Origin: Campylobacter concisus
GTDB taxonomy: Bacteria; Campylobacterota; Campylobacteria; Campylobacterales; Campylobacteraceae
Assembly: GCF_003048615.2 (NCBI RefSeq)
Contig: NZ_CP049263.1
Location: 1,922,001-1,986,000 of the forward strand
Length of the DNA: 64,000 nucleotides
Reading direction: 5' to 3'
Below are positions 1 to 8,120 of this stretch, one piece after another. The notes below the pieces were generated by a model. That model saw only the letters and a program-made list of their open reading frames with translations, made no database searches and was not told where the DNA came from. How positions within the stretch are numbered: position 1 is the first letter of the stretch; every line of letters starts with the position of its first letter. Made by a program: the position numbers and the translations under genes.

Positions 1-35
1 CGGCCAAGCTTTAAAATTTTTGATACTTTAGATGT

Positions 36-65
36 GATAAAATCCTCTCAAATTTTAAAAAAGGA
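36..65 (+). promoter_or_regulatory. Putative promoter -10 and ribosome binding site of ilvD
   Basis: A GATAAAAT string at 36-43 resembles a Campylobacter -10 box (TATAAT-like, preceded by TG). AAAAAGGA at about 58-65 is a good Shine-Dalgarno sequence 6 bases before the TTG start at 72. No clear -35 box is visible, which is usual in this genus. The upstream gene lies outside the window, so read-through cannot be excluded. Confidence 0.35.
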
Positions 66-71
66 TCAAAT

Positions 72-1745
72 TTGAGAAGCGATATAATCAAAAAAGGCTA
101 CACAAGAGCCCCGCACCGCTCACTTTTACGTGCGACTGGGCTAAAAGACGAGGACTTTGCCAAGCCATTTATCGGCGTTGCAAACAGCTTTATAGAGATC
201 ATCCCTGGACACTTTTTCTTAAACAAATACGCTCAAATTTTAAAAGATGAAATTCGCAAAAATGGCTGTGTGCCGTTTGAATTTAACTGCATCGGCGTGG
301 ATGACGGCATCGCGATGGGGCATGGGGGTATGCTATATAGCTTACCTAGCCGCGAGATCATCGCAAATTCTATTGAGACCGTGATGAACGCACACGCACT
401 TGACGCGCTTGTTTGTATGCCAAACTGCGACAAGATCGTCCCTGGCATGGTTATGGGCGCTTTAAGGGTCAATGTCCCAACCATTTTTGTAAGCGGCGGT
501 CCTATGAGAAAAGGCCACACAAAAGATGGCAGGCCGATCGATCTTGCGACTGCGTTTGAGGCGGTTGGTAAATTTGAGACCAAAGAGATAGACGAGGCCG
601 AGCTAAGAGATATCGAGTGTAACGCATGCCCTAGTGGTGGCAGCTGTAGCGGTATGTTTACGGCAAATTCTATGAACACGCTTTGCGAAGCGATGGGTAT
701 AGCGCTTCCTGGCAACGGCACCATACTAGCGCTAACTCCAGAGCGTGAGGAGCTCATCAGGCAGGCTGCTCGCAGGATCTGCCAGATCGCCCTTGATGAG
801 AAATTTAAGATAAGAAACATACTAAATGAAAAGGCGATCCGCAACGCACTTGTTGTTGATATGGCGATGGGCGGCAGCAGCAACACCGTCCTTCACATGC
901 TAGCCATCTCAAGAGAGGCTGGCGTAAATTTAGATATCAAAGAGCTAAACAAGATCAGCCAAAACATCGCTCACATCGCTAAGATCAGCCCAAGCTTGCC
1001 AAACGTGCATATGGAGGATGTCGGCAGGGCTGGCGGTATGAATGCGGTGATAAAAGAAATTTCACGCAGAGATAACGGCATGCTAAATTTGGACAACCTA
1101 ACAGTTAGCGGCGAAACTTTGGGCGAGCGCGTAAAAGCAAGCGACATCAAAGACGAAAGCGTCATTCACAAGGTGGAAAATGCCTACTCTCAAGTTGGCG
1201 GACTTGCCATTTTGTTTGGAAATTTAGCCGAGCAAGGCTGTGTCATCAAGACAGCTGGCATCGTTGGCGAGCGTAAATTTAGTGGCAAAGCGGTCTGCTT
1301 TAACTCACAAGATGAAGCAATAGCTGGAATTTCAAGTGGCAAAGTAGATAAAGGCGACGTCGTCGTCATCCGCTACGAAGGCCCACGCGGAGGCCCTGGC
1401 ATGCAAGAGATGCTAAGCCCTACTTCGCTCATCATGGGACGAGGGCTTGGCGCGGACGTAGCGCTCATCACAGATGGTCGCTTTAGCGGGGCGACAAGGG
1501 GTCTAAGCATCGGTCACGTAAGCCCAGAAGCAGCTGAGGGCGGCATGATAGGCTTGCTACAAGATGGCGACATCATCGATATAGACGTCGATAAATACGA
1601 GATAAACGTTCGCCTAAGCGAAGCTGAGATCGCAAAGAGAAGAGCGGAATTTAAGCCAGTCGATAAGGCGCTAACCTCTCGCTGGCTAAGGCAGTATCAA
1701 AAATTAGTCACAAACGCAAGCAACGGAGCGATATTAGAGGCGTGA
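72..1745 (+). CDS. ilvD: Dihydroxy-acid dehydratase IlvD
   Basis: This is the cytoplasmic Fe-S enzyme that dehydrates 2,3-dihydroxy-isovalerate and -methylvalerate to the 2-keto acids in valine and isoleucine synthesis. The 557 residues are the normal family length and cover the whole IlvD/Edd fold. Visible signatures are a PNCDK box (Cys119) and the cluster-binding [14 protein letters not shown] stretch at about 183-196. The TTG start at 72 is chosen because AAGGA precedes it and the protein begins with the family-typical [19 protein letters not shown]. It is followed 45 bases later by rmuC on the same strand. In C. jejuni, as I recall, ilvD neighbours the rubrerythrin gene rrc, and the same pair is close together here. 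Confidence 0.96.
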   Translation: MRSDIIKKGYTRAPHRSLLRATGLKDEDFAKPFIGVANSFIEIIPGHFFLNKYAQILKDEIRKNGCVPFEFNCIGVDDGIAMGHGGMLYSLPSREIIANSIETVMNAHALDALVCMPNCDKIVPGMVMGALRVNVPTIFVSGGPMRKGHTKDGRPIDLATAFEAVGKFETKEIDEAELRDIECNACPSGGSCSGMFTANSMNTLCEAMGIALPGNGTILALTPEREELIRQAARRICQIALDEKFKIRNILNEKAIRNALVVDMAMGGSSNTVLHMLAISREAGVNLDIKELNKISQNIAHIAKISPSLPNVHMEDVGRAGGMNAVIKEISRRDNGMLNLDNLTVSGETLGERVKASDIKDESVIHKVENAYSQVGGLAILFGNLAEQGCVIKTAGIVGERKFSGKAVCFNSQDEAIAGISSGKVDKGDVVVIRYEGPRGGPGMQEMLSPTSLIMGRGLGADVALITDGRFSGATRGLSIGHVSPEAAEGGMIGLLQDGDIIDIDVDKYEINVRLSEAEIAKRRAEFKPVDKALTSRWLRQYQKLVTNASNGAILEA

Positions 1746-1790
1746 AAACTAAGGAGCAAAAACACGTTCTCATAATTATTAAGGATAAAA

Positions 1791-3359
1791 ATGCAGCCTG
1801 AAATATATTTTTATGCCTTCATATCTTTGGCAGTACTGCTTTTGGTAGCGATCTTTTTTATCTATTCATTTAGTAGAGATAAGCTCGAGCTAGATAGAAT
1901 TTTAAAGCAAAAAGAGCAAGAAAATCTTGAGATTTCATCAAATTTAGCAAATTTATCATCTCAAAATAGCCAAAATCTACAGCTTATTAGTGAGCAAAAA
2001 GCAAAGCTTGTGGCAAATAATGAGCATATAGATGAGCTTATAGGAGAGATAGATACACTAAAGGCCAAAATAACGCAAATGGATGAAGACGAAAATGTGA
2101 TGGAGCGCATAATCAATGAACTAAAAGAGAATATCGGTGCAGCAAACGAAAGAGCCAAAAATAACGAGGTAAATTTTACCAATGCTTTAAATGAGCTAAA
2201 TCAAAGTAAGAATGCGCTATCTGAAGCAAATGAACGAGAAAATTCACTAAAACTTGATATAGTTGCACTTAGAAGTGAGATAAATGCAAAAGAGCTAAGT
2301 CTAAAAGAACAAGAGACAAATTTAGCAAAGGTAAAAAGTGAGCTAAATTTAGAGTTCTCTAATCTTGCAAACAAAATTTTTGAAGAAAAAAGCGCAAATT
2401 TTACACAAAATAGTCAGATGTCTTTAGAGCTTTTGCTAAAGCCGTTAAGGGAGCAAATTTTAACTTTTCAAACGCGTGTAAATGAGGTCCACGACGAATC
2501 AGTCAAAGGCATAAGTACACTAGGAGCACAGATCAAACACATAAGTGATATCGGCATCACTATGTCAAAAGAAGCAAACTCACTTGCAACTGCTCTAAAA
2601 GGTAGCAACAAAACACTTGGAAATTGGGGAGAAATGCAGCTTGAGCGGACGTTTGAGGCTTCTGGGCTCATAAAAGGTGAGCACTACTTCACCCAGCAAA
2701 ATTACAAAGATGAAGAGGGTAAACGCTTTATCCCTGATTTTGTAGTAAAAATCCCTGACGGCAAACATCTGATAATAGACTCTAAGGTCTCACTAATCGC
2801 CTATGAAAATGCCATTAGGGCTAGTAATGACGATGAGTTAAATTTAGCTCTAAAAGAGCATATAGTCTCTATGAAAAGCCACATAGATAGTCTAAATAGT
2901 AAAAACTACGGCGATGTCGTACCTGAAAGCCCTGACTTTGTGCTTATGTTTGTGCCAATAGAGCCAGCTTACCTTGAGGCCATGAAATTTGATAGCACCC
3001 TTTTTGACTACGCATTTGAAAAACGCGTGGTTTTAGTCTCTCACTCTACTCTTATGCCTATTCTCCGCACGGTTGCAAATTTATGGCGCATAGAGCGTGG
3101 TAATGAAGAGGCTAAAAATATCGTAAAAAGTGCGATCAAAATTTATGACAAAGTGCGAAATGTGGCCGATCATATGAATAGACTAAGTAGCACATTGAAC
3201 ACTGCAAATAAACATTTTAATGCCCTAGCAGCAAGTTTTAGTGGCAGAGATGGTCTTGTCAGTAGGCTTGAAAATTTTAAACGTTTATCTCCAGATGAAC
3301 AAAAAGAGATAGATATAAAAGAGATTGGTGTTAATAGCGAGTTAGCAAGCGATGATTAA
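1791..3359 (+). CDS. rmuC: DNA recombination protein RmuC homolog
   Basis: RmuC-family proteins limit recombination at inverted repeats and carry a nuclease-like core; the biochemical activity is poorly defined. The 522 residues show an N-terminal membrane anchor (about residues 5-25, FISLAVLLLVAIFFIYSF) and a long coiled coil rich in Gln, Glu, Asn and Lys to about 210. The conserved RmuC domain follows, with the blocks LGNWGEMQLERTFEASGL, IPDFVVKIPDGKHLIIDSK and MFVPIEPAYLEAM. An AAGGATAAAA ribosome binding site precedes the ATG. The gene ends at a strong hairpin shared with the convergent small gene. The topology suggests the nuclease-like domain faces the cytoplasm. Confidence 0.93.
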   Translation: MQPEIYFYAFISLAVLLLVAIFFIYSFSRDKLELDRILKQKEQENLEISSNLANLSSQNSQNLQLISEQKAKLVANNEHIDELIGEIDTLKAKITQMDEDENVMERIINELKENIGAANERAKNNEVNFTNALNELNQSKNALSEANERENSLKLDIVALRSEINAKELSLKEQETNLAKVKSELNLEFSNLANKIFEEKSANFTQNSQMSLELLLKPLREQILTFQTRVNEVHDESVKGISTLGAQIKHISDIGITMSKEANSLATALKGSNKTLGNWGEMQLERTFEASGLIKGEHYFTQQNYKDEEGKRFIPDFVVKIPDGKHLIIDSKVSLIAYENAIRASNDDELNLALKEHIVSMKSHIDSLNSKNYGDVVPESPDFVLMFVPIEPAYLEAMKFDSTLFDYAFEKRVVLVSHSTLMPILRTVANLWRIERGNEEAKNIVKSAIKIYDKVRNVADHMNRLSSTLNTANKHFNALAASFSGRDGLVSRLENFKRLSPDEQKEIDIKEIGVNSELASDD

Positions 3360-3362
3360 AAA

Positions 3363-3387
3363 ATGTGGCTAGAGAGCCTAGCCACAT
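3363..3387. terminator. Bidirectional terminator between rmuC and the small secreted-protein gene
   Basis: ATGTGGCTA and TAGCCACAT form a perfect 9-bp stem around the 7-base loop GAGAGCC. Read on the minus strand it is followed by TTTTTAATC, and on the plus strand by GTTTTATTTT after a short gap. It lies between two convergent genes whose stops are a few bases away, so it can serve both. Confidence 0.8.
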
Positions 3388-3393
3388 GGAGTT

Positions 3394-3684
3394 TTATTTT
3401 AAAAGACCTTGTTTTTTCATTTGATCCATTACTTGAGCAAACATCTCTTTAGCTTGTTTGCAAGTAGCGTCTTGTTGCTCTTTTGGAAGTGCAGCAAGTT
3501 GATCCATTGATTGTTTCTTTTGATCTTCATACATTTTTACTTGTTGCTCTTGACCAGCTTTTTTGTAAGCTTCAACCATCTTGTCGATGTCTGAGAAGTA
3601 AGACTTGCAAGTATCTGTAAGATCTGCAGCGTTTAGGCTTAGTGCAAAGCCAAGTCCAGCTAAAACTAAAAGTGATTTTTTCAT
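3394..3684 (-). CDS. Small exported helical protein, DUF5339-like
   Basis: The 96 residues start with a clear Sec signal peptide (MKKSLLVLAGLGFALSLNAA, cleavage predicted after NAA). A short charged mature part of about 75 residues follows, predicted to be all helical and rich in Lys, Gln and Met. Two cysteines (in DTCKSYF and ATCKQAK) could form a periplasmic disulfide linking two helices. It resembles the small secreted DUF5339-type proteins of Campylobacter, whose function is unknown. The ATG has a strong AAGGAGAAAG ribosome binding site. It is a single-gene unit bounded by the hairpin shared with rmuC. I cannot assign a biochemical role. Confidence 0.8.
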   Translation of the reverse strand: MKKSLLVLAGLGFALSLNAADLTDTCKSYFSDIDKMVEAYKKAGQEQQVKMYEDQKKQSMDQLAALPKEQQDATCKQAKEMFAQVMDQMKKQGLLK

Positions 3685-3757
3685 CTCTTTCTCCTTGTGA
3701 AAATTTTGGAGAAGTATAACATTTAAAATGGTGATTTTGTGCTTAAAAAATTATAAA

Positions 3758-3785
3758 TTTAGCCAAGACAAGCGCCTTGGCTAAA
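3758..3785 (-). terminator. Terminator downstream of the rubrerythrin gene
   Basis: TTTAGCCAAG and CTTGGCTAAA form a perfect 10-bp stem with an 8-base loop. Read on the minus strand it is followed by an A/T-rich run containing TTTTTT. It sits 12 bases past the end of the minus-strand rubrerythrin gene. Confidence 0.75.
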
Positions 3786-3796
3786 ATTTTGTCTTT

Positions 3797-4441
3797 TTAG
3801 CCTAAGAATTCGCGTTTAAAATACTCTTTTGGAGCTTTGCAAAGTGGGCAAGCGCCTGGAGCTTTTTTGCCTCTGTGAACGTGTCCGCACACCTCGCAAA
3901 CCCAGATGTCCTCTTCGTCGCTCTCAAAAAAGCCCTCTTCATCAAGCATCTTTTTAAGCTCTAGATACTCCCTCTCATGCTCTACTTCAACCTTGCCGAT
4001 CGCGTTAAATAGCCTCTCAACATCTCTTAGCTCTTCTTCTTTTGCGATCTTTGCAAAGTCTGGATACATCGTCGTATGCTCGTAGTTTTCGCCAGCTGCA
4101 GCGTCAAGTAAATTTTTATCCATCTTATCGATCGGATCGTTCAACATCTCGTGATACTTCTTAAATTCAGCCCTTGCGTGCCATTTCTCGTTTTCAGCTG
4201 CCTCGTAAAAGTGTCTAGCTATCGCGTGATAGCCTGCTTCTTTAGCTAGGTCGCCGTAAAGCTCATACTTGTTTCTAGCTTGTGACTCGCCAGCAAATGC
4301 CTTCATCAAATTTACCGCTGTTAAATTTTCAGTGATGCATTTCATCTCTTCGCCGCAACAGGTTAATGTGCCGCCGCCAACCTTTTGAACCTCGATCTCG
4401 TTGCCGCATTTCTCGCATTTGTATGTTTCATACTGTCTCAT
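3797..4441 (-). CDS. rrc: Desulforubrerythrin-type peroxidase
   Basis: This is a cytoplasmic non-heme iron peroxidase protecting a microaerophile from hydrogen peroxide. There are three parts. An N-terminal desulforedoxin-like Fe site has Cys pairs at 9/12 and 28/29. A central rubrerythrin four-helix diiron domain carries the GESQARNKYELYGDLAKEAG and EKWHARAEF boxes. A C-terminal rubredoxin domain follows (WVCEVCGHVH and ACPLCKAP). This three-domain build matches C. jejuni Rrc. I start it at 4441 because AGGAG lies 6 bases upstream and the protein then begins at MRQYETYKCEKCG; an in-frame ATG 42 bases further upstream has no such support. A hairpin follows the gene. Confidence 0.93.
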   Translation of the reverse strand: MRQYETYKCEKCGNEIEVQKVGGGTLTCCGEEMKCITENLTAVNLMKAFAGESQARNKYELYGDLAKEAGYHAIARHFYEAAENEKWHARAEFKKYHEMLNDPIDKMDKNLLDAAAGENYEHTTMYPDFAKIAKEEELRDVERLFNAIGKVEVEHEREYLELKKMLDEEGFFESDEEDIWVCEVCGHVHRGKKAPGACPLCKAPKEYFKREFLG

Positions 4442-4534
4442 TTTGACTCCTATTTTGATAAAATTTGAGCGGATTATAACCAAATAATTAAAATATGTAA
4501 ATAATAATTTTTATTGATAACGTATATTATTATT

Positions 4535-4759
4535 TTATTTATTGCAGATTTTTTGTGCTATTTTTGCAGCCAGTGGTGCTATGAAAAATATCACAGGATA
4601 TGCCACCATAAGTGCTTTTATATAAGCTGCGAGCCAAATTTTTACAAAGCCGTCAATAAAACCTAGGTTAAAATATGTCAACATAAAGGACATTATAAGC
4701 GCCATAAATGCTGACATTATAAAAGTAAAGACATATCTATAAAATTTCGCTGGTATCAT
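4535..4759 (-). CDS. Small inner-membrane protein, DUF2798-like
   Basis: The 74-residue protein has two predicted membrane helices (about 9-31 and 45-65) and a short basic C-terminus ending in KIAQKICNK. The order of residues, including a FIMSAFMALIMSFMLTYFNLGF helix and a WLAAYIKALMVAYPVIFFIAP helix, resembles DUF2798 proteins, which have no known function. Its ATG overlaps the stop of the upstream flavodoxin-fold gene (ATGA), so the two are translationally coupled and probably work together. No catalytic motif is visible. An A/T-rich stretch of about 90 bases separates it from the rubrerythrin gene. Confidence 0.75.
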   Translation of the reverse strand: MIPAKFYRYVFTFIMSAFMALIMSFMLTYFNLGFIDGFVKIWLAAYIKALMVAYPVIFFIAPLAAKIAQKICNK

Positions 4760-5316
4760 GAAATTTTACCTATCAGCTCGCCAAGTCTTTTTGCATGGTC
4801 AAGCGCCTTTTGCCTCATCAAAGCAAGCTTTGCCTCATCGTGCCTGCTCTGATATGATAGCCCTCCGCTATAAACATAGCCTGCAAACTCCATACCACAC
4901 ATATTTGCTAACGCCCTAAGTGGCGGCAAAAACTCCTCTATCTCATAGCGCTGAAGTGCCTCTTTTTTATAAAGCTCCTCAGGCGCGCCCGAGGTAAATG
5001 AAAGCACTAGCTTTTTGCCGTGTAGCTTATCTCCCTTACTGCCGTGAGAGAAGCCATGAACTAGCACATCTTCGAGCCACTTTTGTAAAAGTGATGGCAC
5101 GCCGTACCAGAAAAATGGATAAACAAGCACGATCACATCAGCCTTTACTAGCTTTTCTTGCTCAGCTTTTACATCGATAGCGTAGTTTTTATAAAGCTCG
5201 CTTAGTATGTCAAATTTAGCCTCTGGCAGGTGCTTTTTTAGCTCGTCCAAAATGATCTTATTTGCAAAAGAATTTTCAAGGTCTGTGTGACCTGATACGA
5301 CTAAAATTTCACTCAT
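4756..5316 (-). CDS. NAD(P)H-dependent quinone/flavin oxidoreductase, flavodoxin fold
   Basis: The 186 residues match the NQO1/MdaB/KefF-type flavodoxin fold. There is an N-terminal FMN/FAD phosphate loop (VSGHTDLENSFANK) and a substrate-side motif VLVYPFFWYGVPSLLQKWLEDVLVHGFSHG that is typical of NAD(P)H quinone reductases. A GKKLVLSFTSGAPEELY block follows. Such enzymes make two-electron reductions of quinones or activate Kef antiporters; which applies here cannot be told, because no kef gene is nearby. It is cytoplasmic. The next gene overlaps by four bases, and a tannase-type gene ends 16 bases upstream of its start. Quinone reductase is my preferred reading given the neighbouring phenolic-ester hydrolases. 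Confidence 0.85.
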   Translation of the reverse strand: MSEILVVSGHTDLENSFANKIILDELKKHLPEAKFDILSELYKNYAIDVKAEQEKLVKADVIVLVYPFFWYGVPSLLQKWLEDVLVHGFSHGSKGDKLHGKKLVLSFTSGAPEELYKKEALQRYEIEEFLPPLRALANMCGMEFAGYVYSGGLSYQSRHDEAKLALMRQKALDHAKRLGELIGKIS

Positions 5317-5331
5317 TTTCTCTTCTTAAAT

Positions 5332-6903
5332 TTACTTGCAAACAAAGCTACTTGCCTTGCTAGCATCGCCACCCACGTAAGTAGCCACCTTTGGATAGGC
5401 ACACACTAAAAATTCCTTGCCAGCGTAGCTCTTGCTCTTAGCTAGCATGCTCTTTGGTGCTTCGCCCTTTTCGTGCCACGCTTCAAGCGCACTAAGAGGA
5501 TCGACGTCATCTATGCCGTTACCGCCACCGCAGTGGTTCATCCCAGGTAGCACAAAAAATGCCGCGAAATTTTGGCTATTTTCATTATCAGCCTCTAGCT
5601 TTTTAAACCAATCCCTTTGATCTTTTGCCGAGAAAACTGGGTCTGAAACGCCAGTTACTATGATGAGCTTGCCGCCATTTGCGCTAAATGTGCTAAGGCT
5701 TGTTGAGATAGCGTCATTTATCGCCGCGGTCTCAAAAGTCTTTGGCGTGTCTTTGTCAAAGTCAAAATTTATCGTGTCAAAATTTGGCTGTGCTGGCGTT
5801 AAAAAGTAGTAATTCACCGAGCCGCTTGAAAGCGTGATGTTTCTAGCGTTTGGCTTAGCACTTTGTGAGTCGCCCAGCTTCCACTGCCTCCAGCCCTCAG
5901 CGCTCACGCCTGAGTCGTAAAACCAACCGCTATAAATTTGCTCGCCCTTGCTGTTTTTAGCTCCGTTAAAGATTTTCTCTATCGCCTCTATCTTTTGCTT
6001 ATCTAAATTTAGACTTTTTGGATCAAATTTGCATGCTTCCCACGCATTGATGATCCCATCTTTTAGTCCGTCTAAGGCGTCACATTTTTCTAGTACGGCG
6101 TGGCTTAGCTTGTCAAGGTCGTCCTGCGTTAGGGCATTTGCAAAAATTTTCTCGCCTTTTTCATTTTTTGGAGCTATCTTTATAAGGGCTTGGTTGTCCC
6201 ACTGCTGAGCGATCGCCGCGCGAGATAGCCTAAAACCAGGGTTTGCAGCGATGACGCCGTCAAATTCTAGTGGATAGCGCTGGGCTGCCATGAGTGCTGC
6301 CCTGCCGCCATTTGAGCAGCCCATGAAGTAGCTATGTTTTGGCTTTTTGGCGTATGCGGCGGCTAAAATTTGCTTAGATGCGTCCGTGACCTTGCAGATC
6401 GCCTGATAGGCGTAGTCTAGCCTTGCTTGCTGATCTAGCCCAAACTCTGCCGTTGGCTCTGGGTGGCCTGAGTTTGTAGTGACGACCGCGTAACCTCTAA
6501 GAAGCGCTGGTGCGGCTGTGCTTGTGCGTATCGGCACTGCACCAAGAGCAGGTGCTACAAAGCCGTCCATGCCGCCTCCGCCTTGAAACAAAAATTTCTC
6601 ATTCCACTGCTCTGGCAGCCTTAGCTCGTAATCAATCGCATACTCTTTGCCGTCACTGCCGGTGCGCTTATAGAGTTTGCCATGCACCACGCAGTGAGGC
6701 TTTGCTTTGATAGTGTTTTTACTGCCACCAGTTAGCGCAGACATCCTATCGGCTGATACTTCGCCACTCTCACTCCACACCGCGTCTATCATCTCGTTGT
6801 TTAAAATTTTCACATCTTTTAAACTCTCACATCCAGCCCTATCAAGGGCAAAAGCCGTGCTGCCAATGAGTGCAAGTGCGCAAAAAAGTGAAATTTTCTT
6901 CAT
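5332..6903 (-). CDS. Exported tannase/feruloyl esterase family hydrolase
   Basis: This is a 523-residue periplasmic alpha/beta hydrolase of the fungal-type tannase/feruloyl esterase family, which cleaves esters of phenolic acids. It has a signal peptide (MKKISLFCALALIGSTAFA). The family CS-D-HC arrangement is visible: the nucleophile elbow GCSNGGR has Cys196 next to Ser197, and the catalytic His lies in GMNHCGGG at about 457/458. The two cysteines are expected to bond. RGYAVVTTNSGH and the lid region are also typical. It lies 8 bases downstream of a double ABM-domain gene and 2.3 kb from a second, different tannase-type hydrolase. The true substrate (tannin, feruloyl ester or a smaller aryl ester) is not shown by the sequence. 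Confidence 0.88.
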   Translation of the reverse strand: MKKISLFCALALIGSTAFALDRAGCESLKDVKILNNEMIDAVWSESGEVSADRMSALTGGSKNTIKAKPHCVVHGKLYKRTGSDGKEYAIDYELRLPEQWNEKFLFQGGGGMDGFVAPALGAVPIRTSTAAPALLRGYAVVTTNSGHPEPTAEFGLDQQARLDYAYQAICKVTDASKQILAAAYAKKPKHSYFMGCSNGGRAALMAAQRYPLEFDGVIAANPGFRLSRAAIAQQWDNQALIKIAPKNEKGEKIFANALTQDDLDKLSHAVLEKCDALDGLKDGIINAWEACKFDPKSLNLDKQKIEAIEKIFNGAKNSKGEQIYSGWFYDSGVSAEGWRQWKLGDSQSAKPNARNITLSSGSVNYYFLTPAQPNFDTINFDFDKDTPKTFETAAINDAISTSLSTFSANGGKLIIVTGVSDPVFSAKDQRDWFKKLEADNENSQNFAAFFVLPGMNHCGGGNGIDDVDPLSALEAWHEKGEAPKSMLAKSKSYAGKEFLVCAYPKVATYVGGDASKASSFVCK

Positions 6904-6911
6904 AACATCTC

Positions 6912-7595
6912 CTAAAATTTTACCTTGCTAAATGAGGTCTCGTTTTTTAGGCCAAAGCCGTCAAATTCGTCTATCAGCCCAGCTCGCTCTTTGGCATAAG
7001 CCTTGTAGTTTTCGCTGTGGCGGTAGCTCTCAAAGCTAGCCTCGTCTTTGTAAATTTCAACCAGCACCCACTTATTAGGTGCCTCTTTTTGACTAAAGGC
7101 AAACTGCGCGTAAGCACCCTCATCTACGCTTTTTTGCATATATTTTTTGATGATCTTTTCAAATTTCGCATCGCTCTTTGTTAAAAGGTTTAAATTTGTG
7201 ATGTGAAAGTAGGCATCTTTTAGGCGCTCTGGCGTTAAATTTTTAGAAAATGCAGCCCGTTTTTTCAGGCTTATAGCCTTTTTGCTAGCTAAAATTTCAG
7301 CGCTTGCGCTTGCAAATTTCTTAAAATGCGCCGAGCTTATATGCTTTTTGTAAGCCGCCTCGTCCTTGTAAAACTCAAGCACGTAAAATAGCTCTGGCTT
7401 GCTCTTTGCGCTCGCAAAAAAGATCGCCTGCGTGCCTGGCTCGCTCTTTGAGCTTAGGATATTTTCCCTACCAAGACGCTTTAGCAAGCTCTTGTTATTT
7501 GGCGTTGAAAGCAGCTCGTATAAGCTCACTTTCGCCTCCGCCCCAAAGGCAAAAGCCGCCAAAACCGCTAGTAAAAATAGCTTTTTAAACATCAA
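6912..7595 (-). CDS. Exported protein with two ABM-type (ferredoxin-like) domains
   Basis: The 227 residues begin with a signal peptide (MMFKKLFLLAVLAAFAFGAEA). Two repeats of about 90 residues follow, each with the antibiotic-biosynthesis-monooxygenase pattern: a strand ending in LEFYKDEAAYKKHISSAHFKKF in the first half and LVEIYKDEASFESYRHSENYKAY in the second. ABM domains are small alpha+beta barrels that act on quinones, heme or reactive aromatics, and are usually dimeric; a tandem copy would form a pseudodimer. Export to the periplasm is unusual for this family. The close spacing to two exported phenolic-ester hydrolases suggests it acts on their products, but this is inference. Confidence 0.75.
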   Translation of the reverse strand: MMFKKLFLLAVLAAFAFGAEAKVSLYELLSTPNNKSLLKRLGRENILSSKSEPGTQAIFFASAKSKPELFYVLEFYKDEAAYKKHISSAHFKKFASASAEILASKKAISLKKRAAFSKNLTPERLKDAYFHITNLNLLTKSDAKFEKIIKKYMQKSVDEGAYAQFAFSQKEAPNKWVLVEIYKDEASFESYRHSENYKAYAKERAGLIDEFDGFGLKNETSFSKVKF

Positions 7596-7605
7596 ATTCC
7601 CCTTA

Positions 7606-8070
7606 TCACTTCGCCTTTTTCATATCAGCCTTAGCTTTTATCTCTTCTGCTGCCTCAAGGTCAAGCTGTGCTTTTTTAAAGGCTTTACGTGCTTTTTCTA
7701 AGCAGTTAGAGTTGCAGTTAGAGTTTTTGACACTTGGGTTATCAGCATAGGCTTTTTCTGCCTCTTCTAGCTTAAATTTCTTGTCGCCATAGTTCATTTG
7801 TGCTTTTTCAAGGTTGTTTGTAGCTTTATTGCCACCTAATAGCTCAGCCTTTGAGGTGACTTTACCAGTGACTGGATTTCTACCGATAGTGGCATCAAAG
7901 TCACGTTTGCTATCTCTTTTGTTCTCACGATAACACTCTTCTTTTCCACCTATCAATGTGCCAGCAATATTGCGAGGTCTATTTTTTGGATCACTGCAAT
8001 CGACCGCTGCAAAACTAATAGACGAAAACAAACTAAGCAATAAAACATAAATTAGTGCCTTACTTTTCAT
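7606..8070 (-). CDS. Exported hypothetical protein
   Basis: I do not recognise this 154-residue protein. It has a signal peptide (MKSKALIYVLLLSLFSSISFA). A mature N-terminus with two cysteines follows (VDCSDPKNRPRNIAGTLIGGKEECYRE), then a Gly/Asn-rich middle, a CNSNC pair at about 119-123 and a strongly charged Ala/Lys/Glu-rich predicted coiled coil to the end. Four cysteines in an exported protein suggest two disulfides. It lies between the two tannase-type hydrolase genes on the same strand, 10 bases upstream of the ABM gene, with an AAGGAGAG ribosome binding site. A structural or carrier role is possible but unsupported. Confidence 0.7.
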   Translation of the reverse strand: MKSKALIYVLLLSLFSSISFAAVDCSDPKNRPRNIAGTLIGGKEECYRENKRDSKRDFDATIGRNPVTGKVTSKAELLGGNKATNNLEKAQMNYGDKKFKLEEAEKAYADNPSVKNSNCNSNCLEKARKAFKKAQLDLEAAEEIKAKADMKKAK

Positions 8071-8120
8071 CTTTACTCTCCTTGAAAATTTTTAAATTTC
8101 TCATACTTTCTCCTTTAAAT

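Noticed and set aside
233-886. 217-codon minus-strand ORF inside ilvD
   Set aside because: It lies wholly within a complete conserved gene, has Ser/Leu/Ile-rich composition typical of antisense frames and no start signals.
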